DNA of 64,000 nucleotides from an uncultured OM182 clade bacterium (lineage in GTDB: Bacteria > Pseudomonadota > Gammaproteobacteria > Pseudomonadales > Azotimanducaceae), in assembly GCA_902567095.1 (NCBI GenBank), contig CACFLG010000004.1:1-64000 (forward strand). Direction: 5' to 3'. Made by a program: the position numbers and the translations under genes. The number at the start of each line of letters is the position of its first letter. Positions within the stretch are counted from its first letter, which is position 1. The notes under the pieces were generated by a model. The model was given only the letters and a program-made list of their open reading frames with translations, ran no database searches and was not told the origin of the DNA. Positions 30,436 to 40,970 of this stretch are shown in pieces.

Positions 30436-31368
30436 ATGAACGCTTTCACATACTTACTTAGGATTAAAAAAGCCTATATCTTGATCGCAGTTTGGGCTGC
30501 TGCAACGGTGATCGTTAGTTTATCTTTAACAAATACAGTATTGCTGATTTTTGAAACAGCTAACCTCCCCAACGCGCTCAAACTTGAAGAAGAAACCCAA
30601 GAACTAACGGTTTTGAAAAGCAAAAAGCTGGCCTCTTCTATCGAGCTTTTCGGAGAAACTGTAAAATCAAGCCAAATCCTGAACCAGGTTAACTCGCCTG
30701 AAACAAGTTTAAATCTAGAATTACAGGGAATATTTATTGCTGAAGACCCCCGAGAATCAACAGCAATAATCGGAGAAAACCAAAAAAAAGGGAAGCTGTT
30801 TCTTGTTGGAGACAACATCTTCAGTAAGGGAAAAATCATATCAATAAGTGAAGGCTACGTCCTGATAAACAGGAACGGGCGAAGAGAAAGAATTGTCTTC
30901 TCGGATCAAAAATTCAGGACAACTAGCGGTAATAGTGTGCTTCCAGGGTCCGAATCAACAAAAACTGGGATTAAAGATTTAGCGAAAATAGCGAATGCTT
31001 TTCCAGCATCAATTCGAAAAAAAACCACAAGAGAAAGAGCGGCTGAGAATTCAACTAATCAGGTCGATATGAAAGAAAAATTCATGAACAAGCCATCGGA
31101 AGCACTTAACGAACTGGGTGTAACAAGAATAGGAAACGGGGATGAGAAAGGGTTCAAAATCGACAGAAACGCGGACAAAAGAATACTGCAAGCTGGTCTC
31201 CAGGTGGGGGACCGTATTCTGTCAATCAATGGGCAGACTCTTGACAATGGCTTATCTGAAAAGGATATTGCGAGACAAGCTATGACTGCTGGAAGGCTTC
31301 GTGTAGAGGTCGCACGAGGAGAGAGGAAATTTTTTCTAACTGTTCCCGTTCCTGGAAATAGTGACTAG
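30436..31368 (+). CDS. gspC: Type II secretion system protein C
   Basis: N-terminal TM, HR domain (LELQGIFIAEDPRESTAIIGENQKKGKLFLVGDNI), C-terminal PDZ (LQVGDRILSINGQTLD). Confidence 0.88.
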   Translation: MNAFTYLLRIKKAYILIAVWAAATVIVSLSLTNTVLLIFETANLPNALKLEEETQELTVLKSKKLASSIELFGETVKSSQILNQVNSPETSLNLELQGIFIAEDPRESTAIIGENQKKGKLFLVGDNIFSKGKIISISEGYVLINRNGRRERIVFSDQKFRTTSGNSVLPGSESTKTGIKDLAKIANAFPASIRKKTTRERAAENSTNQVDMKEKFMNKPSEALNELGVTRIGNGDEKGFKIDRNADKRILQAGLQVGDRILSINGQTLDNGLSEKDIARQAMTAGRLRVEVARGERKFFLTVPVPGNSD

Positions 31369-31377
31369 AAGTGAAAA

Positions 31378-33312
31378 ATGAACATTGACGATAAAATAGT
31401 CGAGAAGAATCAAACAATGCGCGTACAAAAAAACATATTTTTTTTAGGCTTTCTCCTATTTTTATCATTTGGAGTTGTTGCTGAATCAGGAACTTGGCGC
31501 ATAAACCTAAAAAACGCAGACATTCGGGAATTCGTTACCCAGGTGTCAACGATTACTGGAAAGAGCTTTATAATTGATCCAAGAGTAAAAGGTAACGTTA
31601 CCGTTATCTCGTCTGCCTCCATAACTGCACCTGGAGTCTATGAGCTTTTTCTATCTGTCCTAAGAGTACACGGTTATGCGGCCGTTCCTAATGGAGATGT
31701 TATAAAAATAGTGCAGCAAGTTTTGGCCAAACAAAGCAGTAATCCAAGGGATTTCTTTAACAATCAAGCATCAGAAGAGCTAATCACATCGGTAATTCCA
31801 GTGAGAAATTCTCCCGCTGCTGACTTAGTAAAAATACTCCGCCCATTAATTCCTCAATACGGACACATTGCAGGCATAGACTCTCCGAACGCTCTCATAA
31901 TAAGTGATCACGCGGAGAACGTGGCACGCATGGCAAAAATGATCGAACGCATTGACGTTTCTGAAAACCAGACCATCGAGATTATCAATCTAAATGAAGC
32001 CTGGGTTGAAGACATGGTCGAGCTTTTAAAAGAGATTGCACCAGATCAAATCGGTTCTAGCGCAAAGGGACCAAATAAAATTTCTATTGTGGGCAGTGCT
32101 AGAACTAATTCGCTTATAGTTAAAGGTGAAAAGGAGACAGTTGGAAAGATCTTAGATCTGATAAAACGTTTGGATGTTCCCGCCAACAGTTCTGGCTCAA
32201 CCCAAGTTATCCGACTCGCCCATTCTGATGCTAGCGAAATGGCTGAATTACTCGAGAATATAATAAACACCGAAAAAACAGCGGGAAACGAAAACACAGT
32301 GAAAGCTAGCATCCAAGCCGACGAAGCACTGAACGCACTTGTAATAAGAGCAGCGCCTTCAACAATGCTGGAAATCAAAGATATAATTGACAAGCTCGAC
32401 TTGCGCAGATTACAGGTTCTAATCGAAGCTGCGATCGTAGAAGTAACGGCAGACTTTACTCGCCAATTAGGGACAGAGCTTTTTGTTGCTAATACATCTC
32501 CAAATAATAAAACCATCCCTATTGGATTGACGGCACCGTCGGGGACTCTTGCTCAAATCCTTCAAAGCATTGCTTTGGGGACGCAACAACCAGTAGACCT
32601 TGGGACTGCACCGCTCATTGCTGCAGGAAGAGAAAATTCTAACGGCACCAGCTTTGGAATAATTATCAGAGCTCTTTCCGGCAATGGAGATGTAAACCTT
32701 CTGTCTACACCCAGCATAACAACAATGGATAACAAAGAAGCCAAGATTGTTGTGGGTCAAAACGTTCCATTCCGCACGGGATCAACCGTGACCGGGAGTG
32801 AGGGAGCCTCGAACCCATTTACAACAATACAAAGAGAGGACGTTGGCTTGACTTTAGAGGTTACTCCCCATGTGCACGATGGAAATCTAGTAAGACTAGA
32901 AGTTCATCAAGTGGTTTCGGAAGTAGATCCTGCCTCTCTAAATGCAATAGGATCGGCAGGAAGCGCAGACTTAATAACAAATAAGAGGGAGATAAACACT
33001 ACCATCTTGGTTGATAACCAAGAAGTGATTATTCTTGGCGGCTTGATTCGAGATAAGGAAACCATCAGTGATTCTAGAGTCCCTATTTTAGGGAGCATTC
33101 CTGGCTTAGGATTGTTATTTAAAAGCAGTGCCAAGTCGATCGAAAAGCAAAATCTTCTAGTATTTCTAAGGCCGACAGTACTTGACAGTAGACCTTCAAT
33201 ATCCAAGGTTACCAACAGGAAAGTTGGTGCTGTTTATGAGATCGAGATTGAAGGCACTAATTCATCTGAAATCATCTATGATCTTTTCAATGGAAAAGCT
33301 CCCAAAAAATAA
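31378..33312 (+). CDS. gspD: Type II secretion secretin
   Basis: N-domains (NADIREFVTQVSTITGKSFIIDPRVKGNVTV) and secretin domain (LLSTPSITTMDNKEAKIVVGQNVPF; ILGGLIRDKE). Confidence 0.95.
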   Translation: MNIDDKIVEKNQTMRVQKNIFFLGFLLFLSFGVVAESGTWRINLKNADIREFVTQVSTITGKSFIIDPRVKGNVTVISSASITAPGVYELFLSVLRVHGYAAVPNGDVIKIVQQVLAKQSSNPRDFFNNQASEELITSVIPVRNSPAADLVKILRPLIPQYGHIAGIDSPNALIISDHAENVARMAKMIERIDVSENQTIEIINLNEAWVEDMVELLKEIAPDQIGSSAKGPNKISIVGSARTNSLIVKGEKETVGKILDLIKRLDVPANSSGSTQVIRLAHSDASEMAELLENIINTEKTAGNENTVKASIQADEALNALVIRAAPSTMLEIKDIIDKLDLRRLQVLIEAAIVEVTADFTRQLGTELFVANTSPNNKTIPIGLTAPSGTLAQILQSIALGTQQPVDLGTAPLIAAGRENSNGTSFGIIIRALSGNGDVNLLSTPSITTMDNKEAKIVVGQNVPFRTGSTVTGSEGASNPFTTIQREDVGLTLEVTPHVHDGNLVRLEVHQVVSEVDPASLNAIGSAGSADLITNKREINTTILVDNQEVIILGGLIRDKETISDSRVPILGSIPGLGLLFKSSAKSIEKQNLLVFLRPTVLDSRPSISKVTNRKVGAVYEIEIEGTNSSEIIYDLFNGKAPKK

Positions 33313-35737
33313 AGATCTATGCGATCTTAGCGAAAAGATCGTTTTTTCGGCAGCCAGAAAAGCTATGCGCTTTTGGATTGAGCCCAAAGTAAGAGGTTTA
33401 GATAGCTTTAAATCCGAACTTGCACTTAAAACTAAAATTTATTACGCCCTTCTGTACGAATCCACTACTGATTTAGTCTTACTAGACCTGGCGTGCAAGA
33501 TCCATAAACTGCCGACACCCTTTGAAAATAAATCCGCGTCCTTTTTTTTCATAAGAAGGTCCGAAGGCTTATTTGGGAGAAAAACTGTTCTGAGAGTTCC
33601 ACCTCAAATCTTGCAAATGACGGACACTGTAAAAAATACTCCCCACGAAAAAGTACTAGTTGTACCGGTTTCTTTTTTTTGGGGACATCAACCAGAGAAA
33701 GAAAACTCAATAGGAAAATTTCTTTTCTCCGAATATTGGAAAAGAACTAGCCAAGCAAAGAGAATCATTGCAGCAATGTTTTATCCCAGGCATATTTATC
33801 TTGAGTTTGGGGAGTTTTTGAACGTTTCGAATATCGCCGCTGATCAAATAAGCGGGCCACGAAAGACTAGAAAAATTCTTCGCATTCTTCGAACCAATTT
33901 CAAGAATCAGAAACGAGCAGTTCTCGGTCCCGACCTATCTAACCGAGAAAAGCTTATCAAAACTGTGCTCGGTTCAAAGCGGGTAGAAGAGGCGATTAGT
34001 AGGGAGAGCTCTTACCTAAGCATCAAAACCCAAAAAGCTAGAAAAAAAGCAAGTAAATATGCTCGCGAAATCTTTGCCGACCAGTCTTACAGAACAGTGA
34101 GATTTTTTGACACCCTTTTAAAGTGGCTTTGGAACAACCTATATAGTGGCATTCAAGTTCACAATATTGAGAAAGTAAAAAAAATCGCAGAGACCCACGC
34201 TCTAATTTATGTGCCATGTCACCGAAGTCACATAGATTACCTTCTATTATCGTACGTTCTCTATCACAAAGGATTAACGCCCCCCCATATCGCAGCCGGA
34301 AAAAATCTTAATCTTCCAATTGTAGGGACTTTGTTAAGGAAAGGCGGCGCCTTTTTTATGAGACGGAGTTTTCAAAATGACACTCTGTATAAAGCTGTCT
34401 TCGAAGAATATCTTGGCCAACTTTTTTCTAAAGGATATAGCGTTGAGTATTTTATTGAAGGAACAAGAAGCAGGACTGGACGCATTTTAAAACCAAAAAC
34501 TGGATTATTAAGGATGACAATTCAGAATTTCTTACAAAACCCGACCAAGAAAATAGCTTTTGTTCCTGTCTATATTGGTTACGAACGCATACTAGAAGCA
34601 CATAGCTATAAAGCAGAAATTGAGGGAAAAGCTAAGAAACCAGAGAATCTCTTGGATCTCATCAAGATATTACGTTTATTTAAAAATGATTTCGGAACAG
34701 TTCGAGTGAATTTTTCCTCTCCGATCAAGCTAAGTGATTGCGTCGACACTAAAACCTCTAGACCAATTCTCATGGCACATCAAAACTCCGATCAAAGATC
34801 CAAGTTCCTGAGTTCTGAGCTAGCAACCCGCCTTGCTTGCAAAATTAACGAATCAATAGTGATAGGGCCCATAAATATCTTCGCTTCTGTCTGCACCGCT
34901 TCAAAAGGGAAAGACTTGGACAGGAGGACTTTGCTCGAGCGGATAGATCTTTTCAAGCTAATCGCATCAAGGTGTGCACCGAGCAACTCCTTTCCTGTTG
35001 AGACGACGAGTCTCGACGTTTTAACACGAGCAAGCACCATACTTGGGATAAATTTAGATCTAGAGAACGCGACCGGCAGCCTCCAAAGATCGGAAAATCA
35101 AACCGATTTATGCTCTTATTACGCTAATAATTCGCTGCCAATTTTTATTTTACCAGCCTTGGCATTAAATTTTATAAGAAACCGAAAAAGTTTTTCAAAA
35201 GAGGAATTTTTTCAATTTATAACCGCTATTTTCTATATCACTAAACTCGAGTATTTTCTGCCTTGGGATATAAAGAATATAGATAAGGTCTCTCACGATA
35301 TCCTTTCTGTATTTGAAGACACAAAACTTATTCGAACAAAATCTTCAATATTTCAAACCTGCGATGTAGGATCGCAAGAAGAAATAATTAGTGGCGAGCT
35401 AGCTAGCTTAGGAGCGGACTTTATAAAATGCTTGCACATTATCGGGGTCTTTCTTAATTCTGGGAGAGACACATCTACTAAGCAATTTAAAAAGTTAATT
35501 AAAGGTCTTTCCCTAAGCGACACGCCGGCTCATGAGGTCGATTTTTCGATACTCAAAGATCGAGGTTTAGAGGTATTAGAGTTATTTCACGAACTAGAAC
35601 ACCGGGATTTATACAAAGAAGAACAGGAATTTAAACCACGATTAAATGATCTATTGTTAGCGACAAAAGCTGCTACTAACAAAAAATTTCGAGCACTTAT
35701 CGATGAGAAAGTCGAAGAGATTCAAATTCCTAGGTAA
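33290..35737 (+). CDS. plsB: Glycerol-3-phosphate acyltransferase PlsB
   Basis: YVPCHRSHIDYLLLSYVLYHKGLTPPHIAAGKNLNLP, GAFFMRRSF, SVEYFIEGTRSRTGRILKPKTG. Start moved from 33182 to MEKLPKNKDLCDL at 33290. Confidence 0.93.
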   Translation: MEKLPKNKDLCDLSEKIVFSAARKAMRFWIEPKVRGLDSFKSELALKTKIYYALLYESTTDLVLLDLACKIHKLPTPFENKSASFFFIRRSEGLFGRKTVLRVPPQILQMTDTVKNTPHEKVLVVPVSFFWGHQPEKENSIGKFLFSEYWKRTSQAKRIIAAMFYPRHIYLEFGEFLNVSNIAADQISGPRKTRKILRILRTNFKNQKRAVLGPDLSNREKLIKTVLGSKRVEEAISRESSYLSIKTQKARKKASKYAREIFADQSYRTVRFFDTLLKWLWNNLYSGIQVHNIEKVKKIAETHALIYVPCHRSHIDYLLLSYVLYHKGLTPPHIAAGKNLNLPIVGTLLRKGGAFFMRRSFQNDTLYKAVFEEYLGQLFSKGYSVEYFIEGTRSRTGRILKPKTGLLRMTIQNFLQNPTKKIAFVPVYIGYERILEAHSYKAEIEGKAKKPENLLDLIKILRLFKNDFGTVRVNFSSPIKLSDCVDTKTSRPILMAHQNSDQRSKFLSSELATRLACKINESIVIGPINIFASVCTASKGKDLDRRTLLERIDLFKLIASRCAPSNSFPVETTSLDVLTRASTILGINLDLENATGSLQRSENQTDLCSYYANNSLPIFILPALALNFIRNRKSFSKEEFFQFITAIFYITKLEYFLPWDIKNIDKVSHDILSVFEDTKLIRTKSSIFQTCDVGSQEEIISGELASLGADFIKCLHIIGVFLNSGRDTSTKQFKKLIKGLSLSDTPAHEVDFSILKDRGLEVLELFHELEHRDLYKEEQEFKPRLNDLLLATKAATNKKFRALIDEKVEEIQIPR

Positions 35738-36366
35738 ATATCGAAACGAATCTTATCGTTTTGGACAGACCTATCAGCCTTTCTTATTTCTTTATCACGT
35801 GTCTTCAACGGCCTTTTAACTACCAATCTTCTGAACTTACAACGAAATGCGCTTTTCAACAAGGACCCATCATTTTTTTCCTTAGATAAAAATCTCTGCA
35901 GATATTGCATGTCACCCTTTGGCAAACTAGTTTTCTTTTTATCGGGAAACATAGGATCGATATAGATAACATCCCAGGACGAGTGCCGACAGAGATATTC
36001 CTTAGCGTCGCTTTGATATAAGGAAATTCGGTCCACGACTTTTTTCAAATCCGGATCAAAACTAGCGCAATTGAGTGCGTCGAGGAGCAAAGTGTAAATG
36101 ACCTTGGATCTTTCAATCAATGTAACGTCGCACCCCAAGTGCGCAAGCAAAAATCCTTCTCTACCCAACCCTGCAGTGCAATCGACTACCTTTAAACCTT
36201 GACGGGTTCCGACAGCTTTCGCTAGAAGCTCACTGTTTTTCGATGCAGATTTCATTCTGCGCAAAAATTTTGGAGAAAAAAAAGATAAAGATAGTGGCTT
36301 TTGGGATGAGAAAGAGTCTATCAAACAATATCTTCCGTCAACTAAAGAAAGCCGGTATCTAGACAT
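35722..36366 (-). CDS. rsmJ: 16S rRNA (guanine1516-N2)-methyltransferase
   Basis: VVDCTAGLGREGFLLAHLGCDVTLIERS; YIDPMFPDKKKTSLPKGDMQYLQRF. Confidence 0.92.
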   Translation of the reverse strand: MSRYRLSLVDGRYCLIDSFSSQKPLSLSFFSPKFLRRMKSASKNSELLAKAVGTRQGLKVVDCTAGLGREGFLLAHLGCDVTLIERSKVIYTLLLDALNCASFDPDLKKVVDRISLYQSDAKEYLCRHSSWDVIYIDPMFPDKKKTSLPKGDMQYLQRFLSKEKNDGSLLKSAFRCKFRRLVVKRPLKTRDKEIRKADRSVQNDKIRFDIYLGI

Positions 36367-36374
36367 TGAAAGGA

Positions 36375-37058
36375 CTATCCAACGATCACTTCTTTCAAAT
36401 ATTTGGGGATCACAGCGGTTGATTCTAAAATTTTTTCTGCTTCAATCTTAGTCTGTCCGATTTTCAAAAGAGACGACGCGGAGAAATATTCTTTAACGAT
36501 AAACGATTTAACCTCCACTCCTGTCATTAATTTTATCTCATCTCGAAATTTTCTTGTATTGCCAATGCCGAACCAGTTGCCTTCCGGCAAGGAATACAAT
36601 TCTTCGGAAGAAACTAGCTTCTCAGGGAGAATAGGTTCAACAGAACCATTTTTCCACTCGTACGCCCCTAAAAAATACTCATTTGCTCTGGCTAGAATAG
36701 AGACTAATATCCGATTGCCCTCTTTGAACGAATAAAAATTTTCTTCTATGGAACAGTATGCGAGCGCTTCGAGGGAAGACACAGAAACTACAGGGATATC
36801 TAATCCATACGAGAGTCCCTGCACCACGCCAACTGTAATCCTGATCCCAGTGTATGACCCTGGTCCACAACCAAATATAATACAGTCCAAGTCTGATAAC
36901 TCTATACCAGCCTCTGAAGTTATGTTTTTTAGTCGAGACAAGATATCTCGACTGTGCGCACTCCTTCTGGTTTCCGTTCTATCTATAAATTTTTCTTCAG
37001 TTTTAACCGCAAGGACGCTTTTAGAGGAAGATGTATCAACAACTAACAGATTTTGCAT
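36375..37058 (-). CDS. tsaB: tRNA threonylcarbamoyladenosine biosynthesis protein TsaB
   Basis: LLVVDTSSSKSVLAV, HSRDILSRLKN, FGCGPGSYTGIRITVGVVQGL. Confidence 0.94.
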   Translation of the reverse strand: MQNLLVVDTSSSKSVLAVKTEEKFIDRTETRRSAHSRDILSRLKNITSEAGIELSDLDCIIFGCGPGSYTGIRITVGVVQGLSYGLDIPVVSVSSLEALAYCSIEENFYSFKEGNRILVSILARANEYFLGAYEWKNGSVEPILPEKLVSSEELYSLPEGNWFGIGNTRKFRDEIKLMTGVEVKSFIVKEYFSASSLLKIGQTKIEAEKILESTAVIPKYLKEVIVG

Positions 37059-39004
37059 TATTTTAGCTCCATCCGATTAAGCCAAGAGCTGGCCTCATCA
37101 AAAGAATCGATCCAGACTCGAAAAGGCAAATTTTTCTTGATGTAACCTCGGTAAGATTTTGTTGCCATCCGAGGATCTCCCAGCACAAAAAGTCCCCTGT
37201 CCTTTTCTGATCTTATCAACCTTCCAAAACCCTGCTTTAACGACAACATCGCTTTCGGCAAAGAAATCTCTAAGAACGGATTCCCCCCGCGCTCGCTTAT
37301 CATTCTGCTTTTCTGCTTTACTATTGGGTCATCGGGAACCGGGAAAGGAAGCTTATCGATAATCAAAAGCGTAAGATCGAGCCCACTAACGTCAATACCC
37401 TCCCAGAAACTGTCAGTACCCATCAGGATACTTCCCTTATTTTCCTTGAAACCTTCAATTAAACCTAACTTTGAGTCTTCACCTTGGACGAAGATAGGTT
37501 TTTTCTGGTCTCTGAGTATTTCCGCGGCAATTCGCATAGCTCGATAACTTGTGAAAAGAAAAAACGTCCTACCAGCATTTTCTTTTAAAATCTTCATGCA
37601 ACCCTCGGTTAGAGCGATAGTATGTTGATCGCTTCCTGGCCATGGCAAGTTTGGCATAACCAACCCCCTCACCGCAGAATCAAAGTCAAAGGGGCTCGGA
37701 TAAACCTTTTCCATATCAGTTTGAATTCCTGTTTCTTCAAGAAAATATTCAAAACTCTGCCCAATAGTAAGTGTGGCCGATGTAAAAACCCAAGGTGATT
37801 TTGATTCTTCAATTACCGATTTAAGTCTATTGGCAAAAAGGACGGGCGCGCGATGAAAAGAAAACGTCTTACCTTTAGATTCCACCCAATAAGCATATTC
37901 CTCACTTTCATGGTCTTCATCTAAAAATAGCATCGAAGCCTCAGCGGCAGAGCGCACTCTTTTTAGAATTTGGCGGAAACCATCACTGCGTTCGCATAAC
38001 AACCTTAAACGAGACTCTAACCTAATTAAGTCGTTTTCAAGACGAAGAAGGAAGGGTTTGGCATAAGTTAAAAAATTATCAAAATTTTTGACAGGTTTTT
38101 TGGAATCGAACTCCGCCTCTATATACAGAATAGTCTGTTCTAACGAGTTAACGAGATTCATCATATTCTGGTCATCATGTCCTACGGAAACCTGCTCTTT
38201 AGGAATGTCTTTTACTAATTCGCGTAATTTTTGACTAGAGATAATATCACCTATAAATTTTCGAACGATCACTGGGATTTTATGTGCCTCGTCAATTATA
38301 TAAGCACTCACATCGGGCAAAATATTCCTAACATGCTCTTCGTTCATAAAAAGATGAGAGAACAAAAGATAGTGATTCACAATCACAATGTCAGATTTGG
38401 AAGCAATCTCTCTAGCTTTATAAAGATAGCACTCGTTATAAAAGTTGCAGTCAGTTCCAAGACAATTTTCTGCTGTACTTGAAACTAGAGGCTCTAGGTC
38501 TTTCTGAATCTCGGTGTCGATTATTTCGGTCAAATCTCCTGATTTAGTTCGATGGCGCCAACTTTCAATTTCTTGAGCTTTAGATGGGTTTATTTGATCG
38601 ATAGAACCGAGTTCAGAGTTTTGCTTAAATCTCTGGATACAAAGGTAATTGGACCTCCCTTTTAATATTGAGATTCGTTTTCTCGGGAAAAGATCAGAAA
38701 GAAGAGGAATATCCTTAAAAAATAACTGATCCTGTAGATTTTTTGTTCCAGTTGATAGGAGAACCTGGTTTTCATGTAAAAAAGCGGGAACTAAATAGCT
38801 CAATGTTTTCCCTGTTCCGGTTCCTGCTTCGAATATACCAACTCCTCGACCTCGAAGAACATTGTGTATATCTACCGATAAATTTTTTTGCGCTTCTCGA
38901 CTGCAATAACCCTTTAACGAGCCCTGCAAAGACTTATCAAAAATATTTGAGATAGTGATATCTTGCGATTCTATTAATTCGTTTCTATTTTCGAGATCTT
39001 TCAT
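37058..39004 (-). CDS. DinG/YoaA-family XPD-like helicase
   Basis: FEAGTGTGKTLSYLVPA (Walker A), Cys cluster (NCLGTDCNFYNECYLYKAR), DEAH, GTDSFWEGIDVSG, QGFGRLIRSEKDRG. Confidence 0.93.
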   Translation of the reverse strand: MKDLENRNELIESQDITISNIFDKSLQGSLKGYCSREAQKNLSVDIHNVLRGRGVGIFEAGTGTGKTLSYLVPAFLHENQVLLSTGTKNLQDQLFFKDIPLLSDLFPRKRISILKGRSNYLCIQRFKQNSELGSIDQINPSKAQEIESWRHRTKSGDLTEIIDTEIQKDLEPLVSSTAENCLGTDCNFYNECYLYKAREIASKSDIVIVNHYLLFSHLFMNEEHVRNILPDVSAYIIDEAHKIPVIVRKFIGDIISSQKLRELVKDIPKEQVSVGHDDQNMMNLVNSLEQTILYIEAEFDSKKPVKNFDNFLTYAKPFLLRLENDLIRLESRLRLLCERSDGFRQILKRVRSAAEASMLFLDEDHESEEYAYWVESKGKTFSFHRAPVLFANRLKSVIEESKSPWVFTSATLTIGQSFEYFLEETGIQTDMEKVYPSPFDFDSAVRGLVMPNLPWPGSDQHTIALTEGCMKILKENAGRTFFLFTSYRAMRIAAEILRDQKKPIFVQGEDSKLGLIEGFKENKGSILMGTDSFWEGIDVSGLDLTLLIIDKLPFPVPDDPIVKQKSRMISERGGNPFLEISLPKAMLSLKQGFGRLIRSEKDRGLFVLGDPRMATKSYRGYIKKNLPFRVWIDSFDEASSWLNRMELK

Positions 39005-39016
39005 TATCCTTCAACT

Positions 39017-39598
39017 ATGGAAGCTACAGGCATTATTCTCTCGGGTGGAAAGAGTTCAAGAATGAACTACCAAGATAAGGCTTGGTTACCTTATGAGGGA
39101 AAACCTTTAATTCATCACGCCATAACAAGAATTTCGTCTCAGGTGTCGCAAATACTGGTCTCTACAAATAACACAGGCCCCAAATATGACAAGCTCCCTT
39201 ATGCCTGCATACCCGACCTAAACACTAACTTCGAAGGTCCTCTAGCTGGCATACTAGCCTGCAGCGATCACGTCGCGAGCCCTTTAGCTTTGATAATTCC
39301 CAACGATACACCCAAGGTACCTACAAATCTCAAATCGCTCCTTTTACCTCATCTAAAAGGCAACGAGGCAGTGGTTCCCAGCTACAATGGAGTCTGCCAA
39401 CCTCTATTCATCCTCGCAAAAACTTCGATACTCAGCTCTATTGCCCCGTATCTCTCGTCAGGCGGCCGTTCAGTTAAAGGATGGCTTCAACGTTTGTCCA
39501 TCGACCAAGTAGATTTCGATTCCCAAGAGCCATTTAAAAATATAAATACCCCTGAGCAGCTAAAAACAATCTCTGACCAGGACTACCGTAGCCTTTAA
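39017..39598 (+). CDS. mobA: Molybdenum cofactor guanylyltransferase
   Basis: GIILSGGKSSRMNYQDKAWLPYEGKPLIHHAITR; IPDLNTNFEGPLAGILAC. Confidence 0.88.
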   Translation: MEATGIILSGGKSSRMNYQDKAWLPYEGKPLIHHAITRISSQVSQILVSTNNTGPKYDKLPYACIPDLNTNFEGPLAGILACSDHVASPLALIIPNDTPKVPTNLKSLLLPHLKGNEAVVPSYNGVCQPLFILAKTSILSSIAPYLSSGGRSVKGWLQRLSIDQVDFDSQEPFKNINTPEQLKTISDQDYRSL

Positions 39599-39669
39599 AC
39601 CTGCATAGAAAAACAGATTTTTTTCCAGAGGCAGCCTCTACAAAACCTACTAAGAACTAGCTCCGGTAG

Positions 39670-39960
39670 CTATTTCTTTCTAACTGGCTTCCTCTTAGCA
39701 GCTGGCTTCTTCTTAGCGGCCGGCTTCTTCTTAGCAGCTGGCTTCTTCTTAGCGGCCGGCTTCTTCTTAGCAGCTACCTTCTTCTTAGCGGCTGGCTTCT
39801 TCTTAGCGGCTGACTTCTTCTTAGCAGCTACCTTTTTCTTAGCAGCTGGCTTCTTCTTAGCAGCTACCTTCTTCTTAGCAGCTACCTTCTTCTTAGCAGC
39901 TACCTTCTTCTTAGCAGCAGGTTTTTTTTTCGCAGGCTTTTTCTTTACAACCACGTTCAT
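39670..39960 (-). CDS. AlgP / histone H1-like Lys/Ala/Pro-rich DNA-binding protein
   Basis: MNVVVKKKPAKKKPAAKKKVAAKKKV...; almost wholly KKKPAA/KKKVAA repeats. Start assigned at MNVVV (39960). Confidence 0.8.
   Translation of the reverse strand: MNVVVKKKPAKKKPAAKKKVAAKKKVAAKKKVAAKKKPAAKKKVAAKKKSAAKKKPAAKKKVAAKKKPAAKKKPAAKKKPAAKKKPAAKRKPVRKK
39687..39921. repeat. Imperfect tandem repeat, 18-bp-type unit (TTCTTCTTAGCAGCTGGC/ACC on +)
   Basis: Read directly; encodes the KKK(P/V/S)AA hexapeptide array on minus. Confidence 0.9.
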
Positions 39961-40143
39961 CACTCCTGTTATGTGCTGGGAATTTCTGATCTGTTTCAAA
40001 TGAATCAGATTCTTGTCAGACGAATAAGTAAAACATGTGAATTTATCTGAACGATGCAAAGTTTAGAAAAAAAAAATTACATTTGCACACTTTTTTCTTT
40101 CTTATTTGATCAATTGTTGCGTTAGCGTATTTTTAATACTGGT

Positions 40144-40794
40144 TCATAGGTTTTCTAAATAATTCAGGATCTCTGCAGAGAGTTTTTCATACATCTTATT
40201 TCCATCAATTGATCGGTAGGATAATACTCCCTCTTTATGCTTTTTTTGATAAAAATTGACCAGAGGTTCTGTCTGGTTGCAGTAAACCTCTAACCGCTGC
40301 TTTATTGTGTCTTCTTTGTCATCATCTCTTTGAATTAGGGGCTCTCCAGTTACATCATCTAGATTTTCTCGCTTTGGAGGATTGTTGGTAATATGATAAA
40401 TCCTTCCGGAGCCCTCATGGACCCTCCTGCCCGCTAACCTAGCTATTATCTGATCGTCTTCAACTTTTATTTCTATAACTGAATCAATTTGTATATTTTC
40501 CTGCGCTAGAGCTTCCGCCTGAGGTATTGTGCGAGGAAAACCATCGAAGAGATATCCTTTTTCGCAGTCATTTTTCTTAATTCGGTCTTTGACTAAATCT
40601 ATAATTATGTCGTCTGTCACAAGCGCGCCTTGATCCATAACTTTTTTTACTTTTCTTCCTAGACTGTTTCCATCTCTTACAGACTCTCTCAGCATATCGC
40701 CCGTTGAAATTTGTGGTATTGCGAAACGATTACAAATAAATTTAGCTTGAGTACCCTTCCCAACGCCCGGAGCGCCTAAAAGTATAATCCTCAC
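40144..40794 (-). CDS. adk: Adenylate kinase
   Basis: [37 protein letters not shown] domain [12 protein letters not shown]. Confidence 0.97.
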   Translation of the reverse strand: MRIILLGAPGVGKGTQAKFICNRFAIPQISTGDMLRESVRDGNSLGRKVKKVMDQGALVTDDIIIDLVKDRIKKNDCEKGYLFDGFPRTIPQAEALAQENIQIDSVIEIKVEDDQIIARLAGRRVHEGSGRIYHITNNPPKRENLDDVTGEPLIQRDDDKEDTIKQRLEVYCNQTEPLVNFYQKKHKEGVLSYRSIDGNKMYEKLSAEILNYLENL

Positions 40795-40970
40795 AAAAAA
40801 AGCTCCTATTCAATTTTTTGGCTTACTAACTTGAAGAAATATCAAGCTAGATAAATTCCAAGATCGATTTTCTGCCTTTGCACCAACATTATTTTACAAT
40901 CTTACGTTTTTTCTAGCTTCTACTAACTTTTTTTAGAACAGAAAGACTACGTTTTTCTTTATAATTTCCC

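Noticed and set aside
32046-32516. 156-aa antisense ORF in gspD
   Set aside because: Opposite strand of a clear secretin with no protein-family signal.
39610-39672. Hairpins AGAGG-CAG-CCTCT and TAGCT-ACCGG-AGCTA as a mobA/AlgP terminator
   Set aside because: Short stems with no following T-run in the correct direction on either strand.
39687-39921. Regular repeats resembling a CRISPR-like array
   Set aside because: Units are contiguous 18-bp coding repeats with no unique spacers; they encode the KKKxAA protein.
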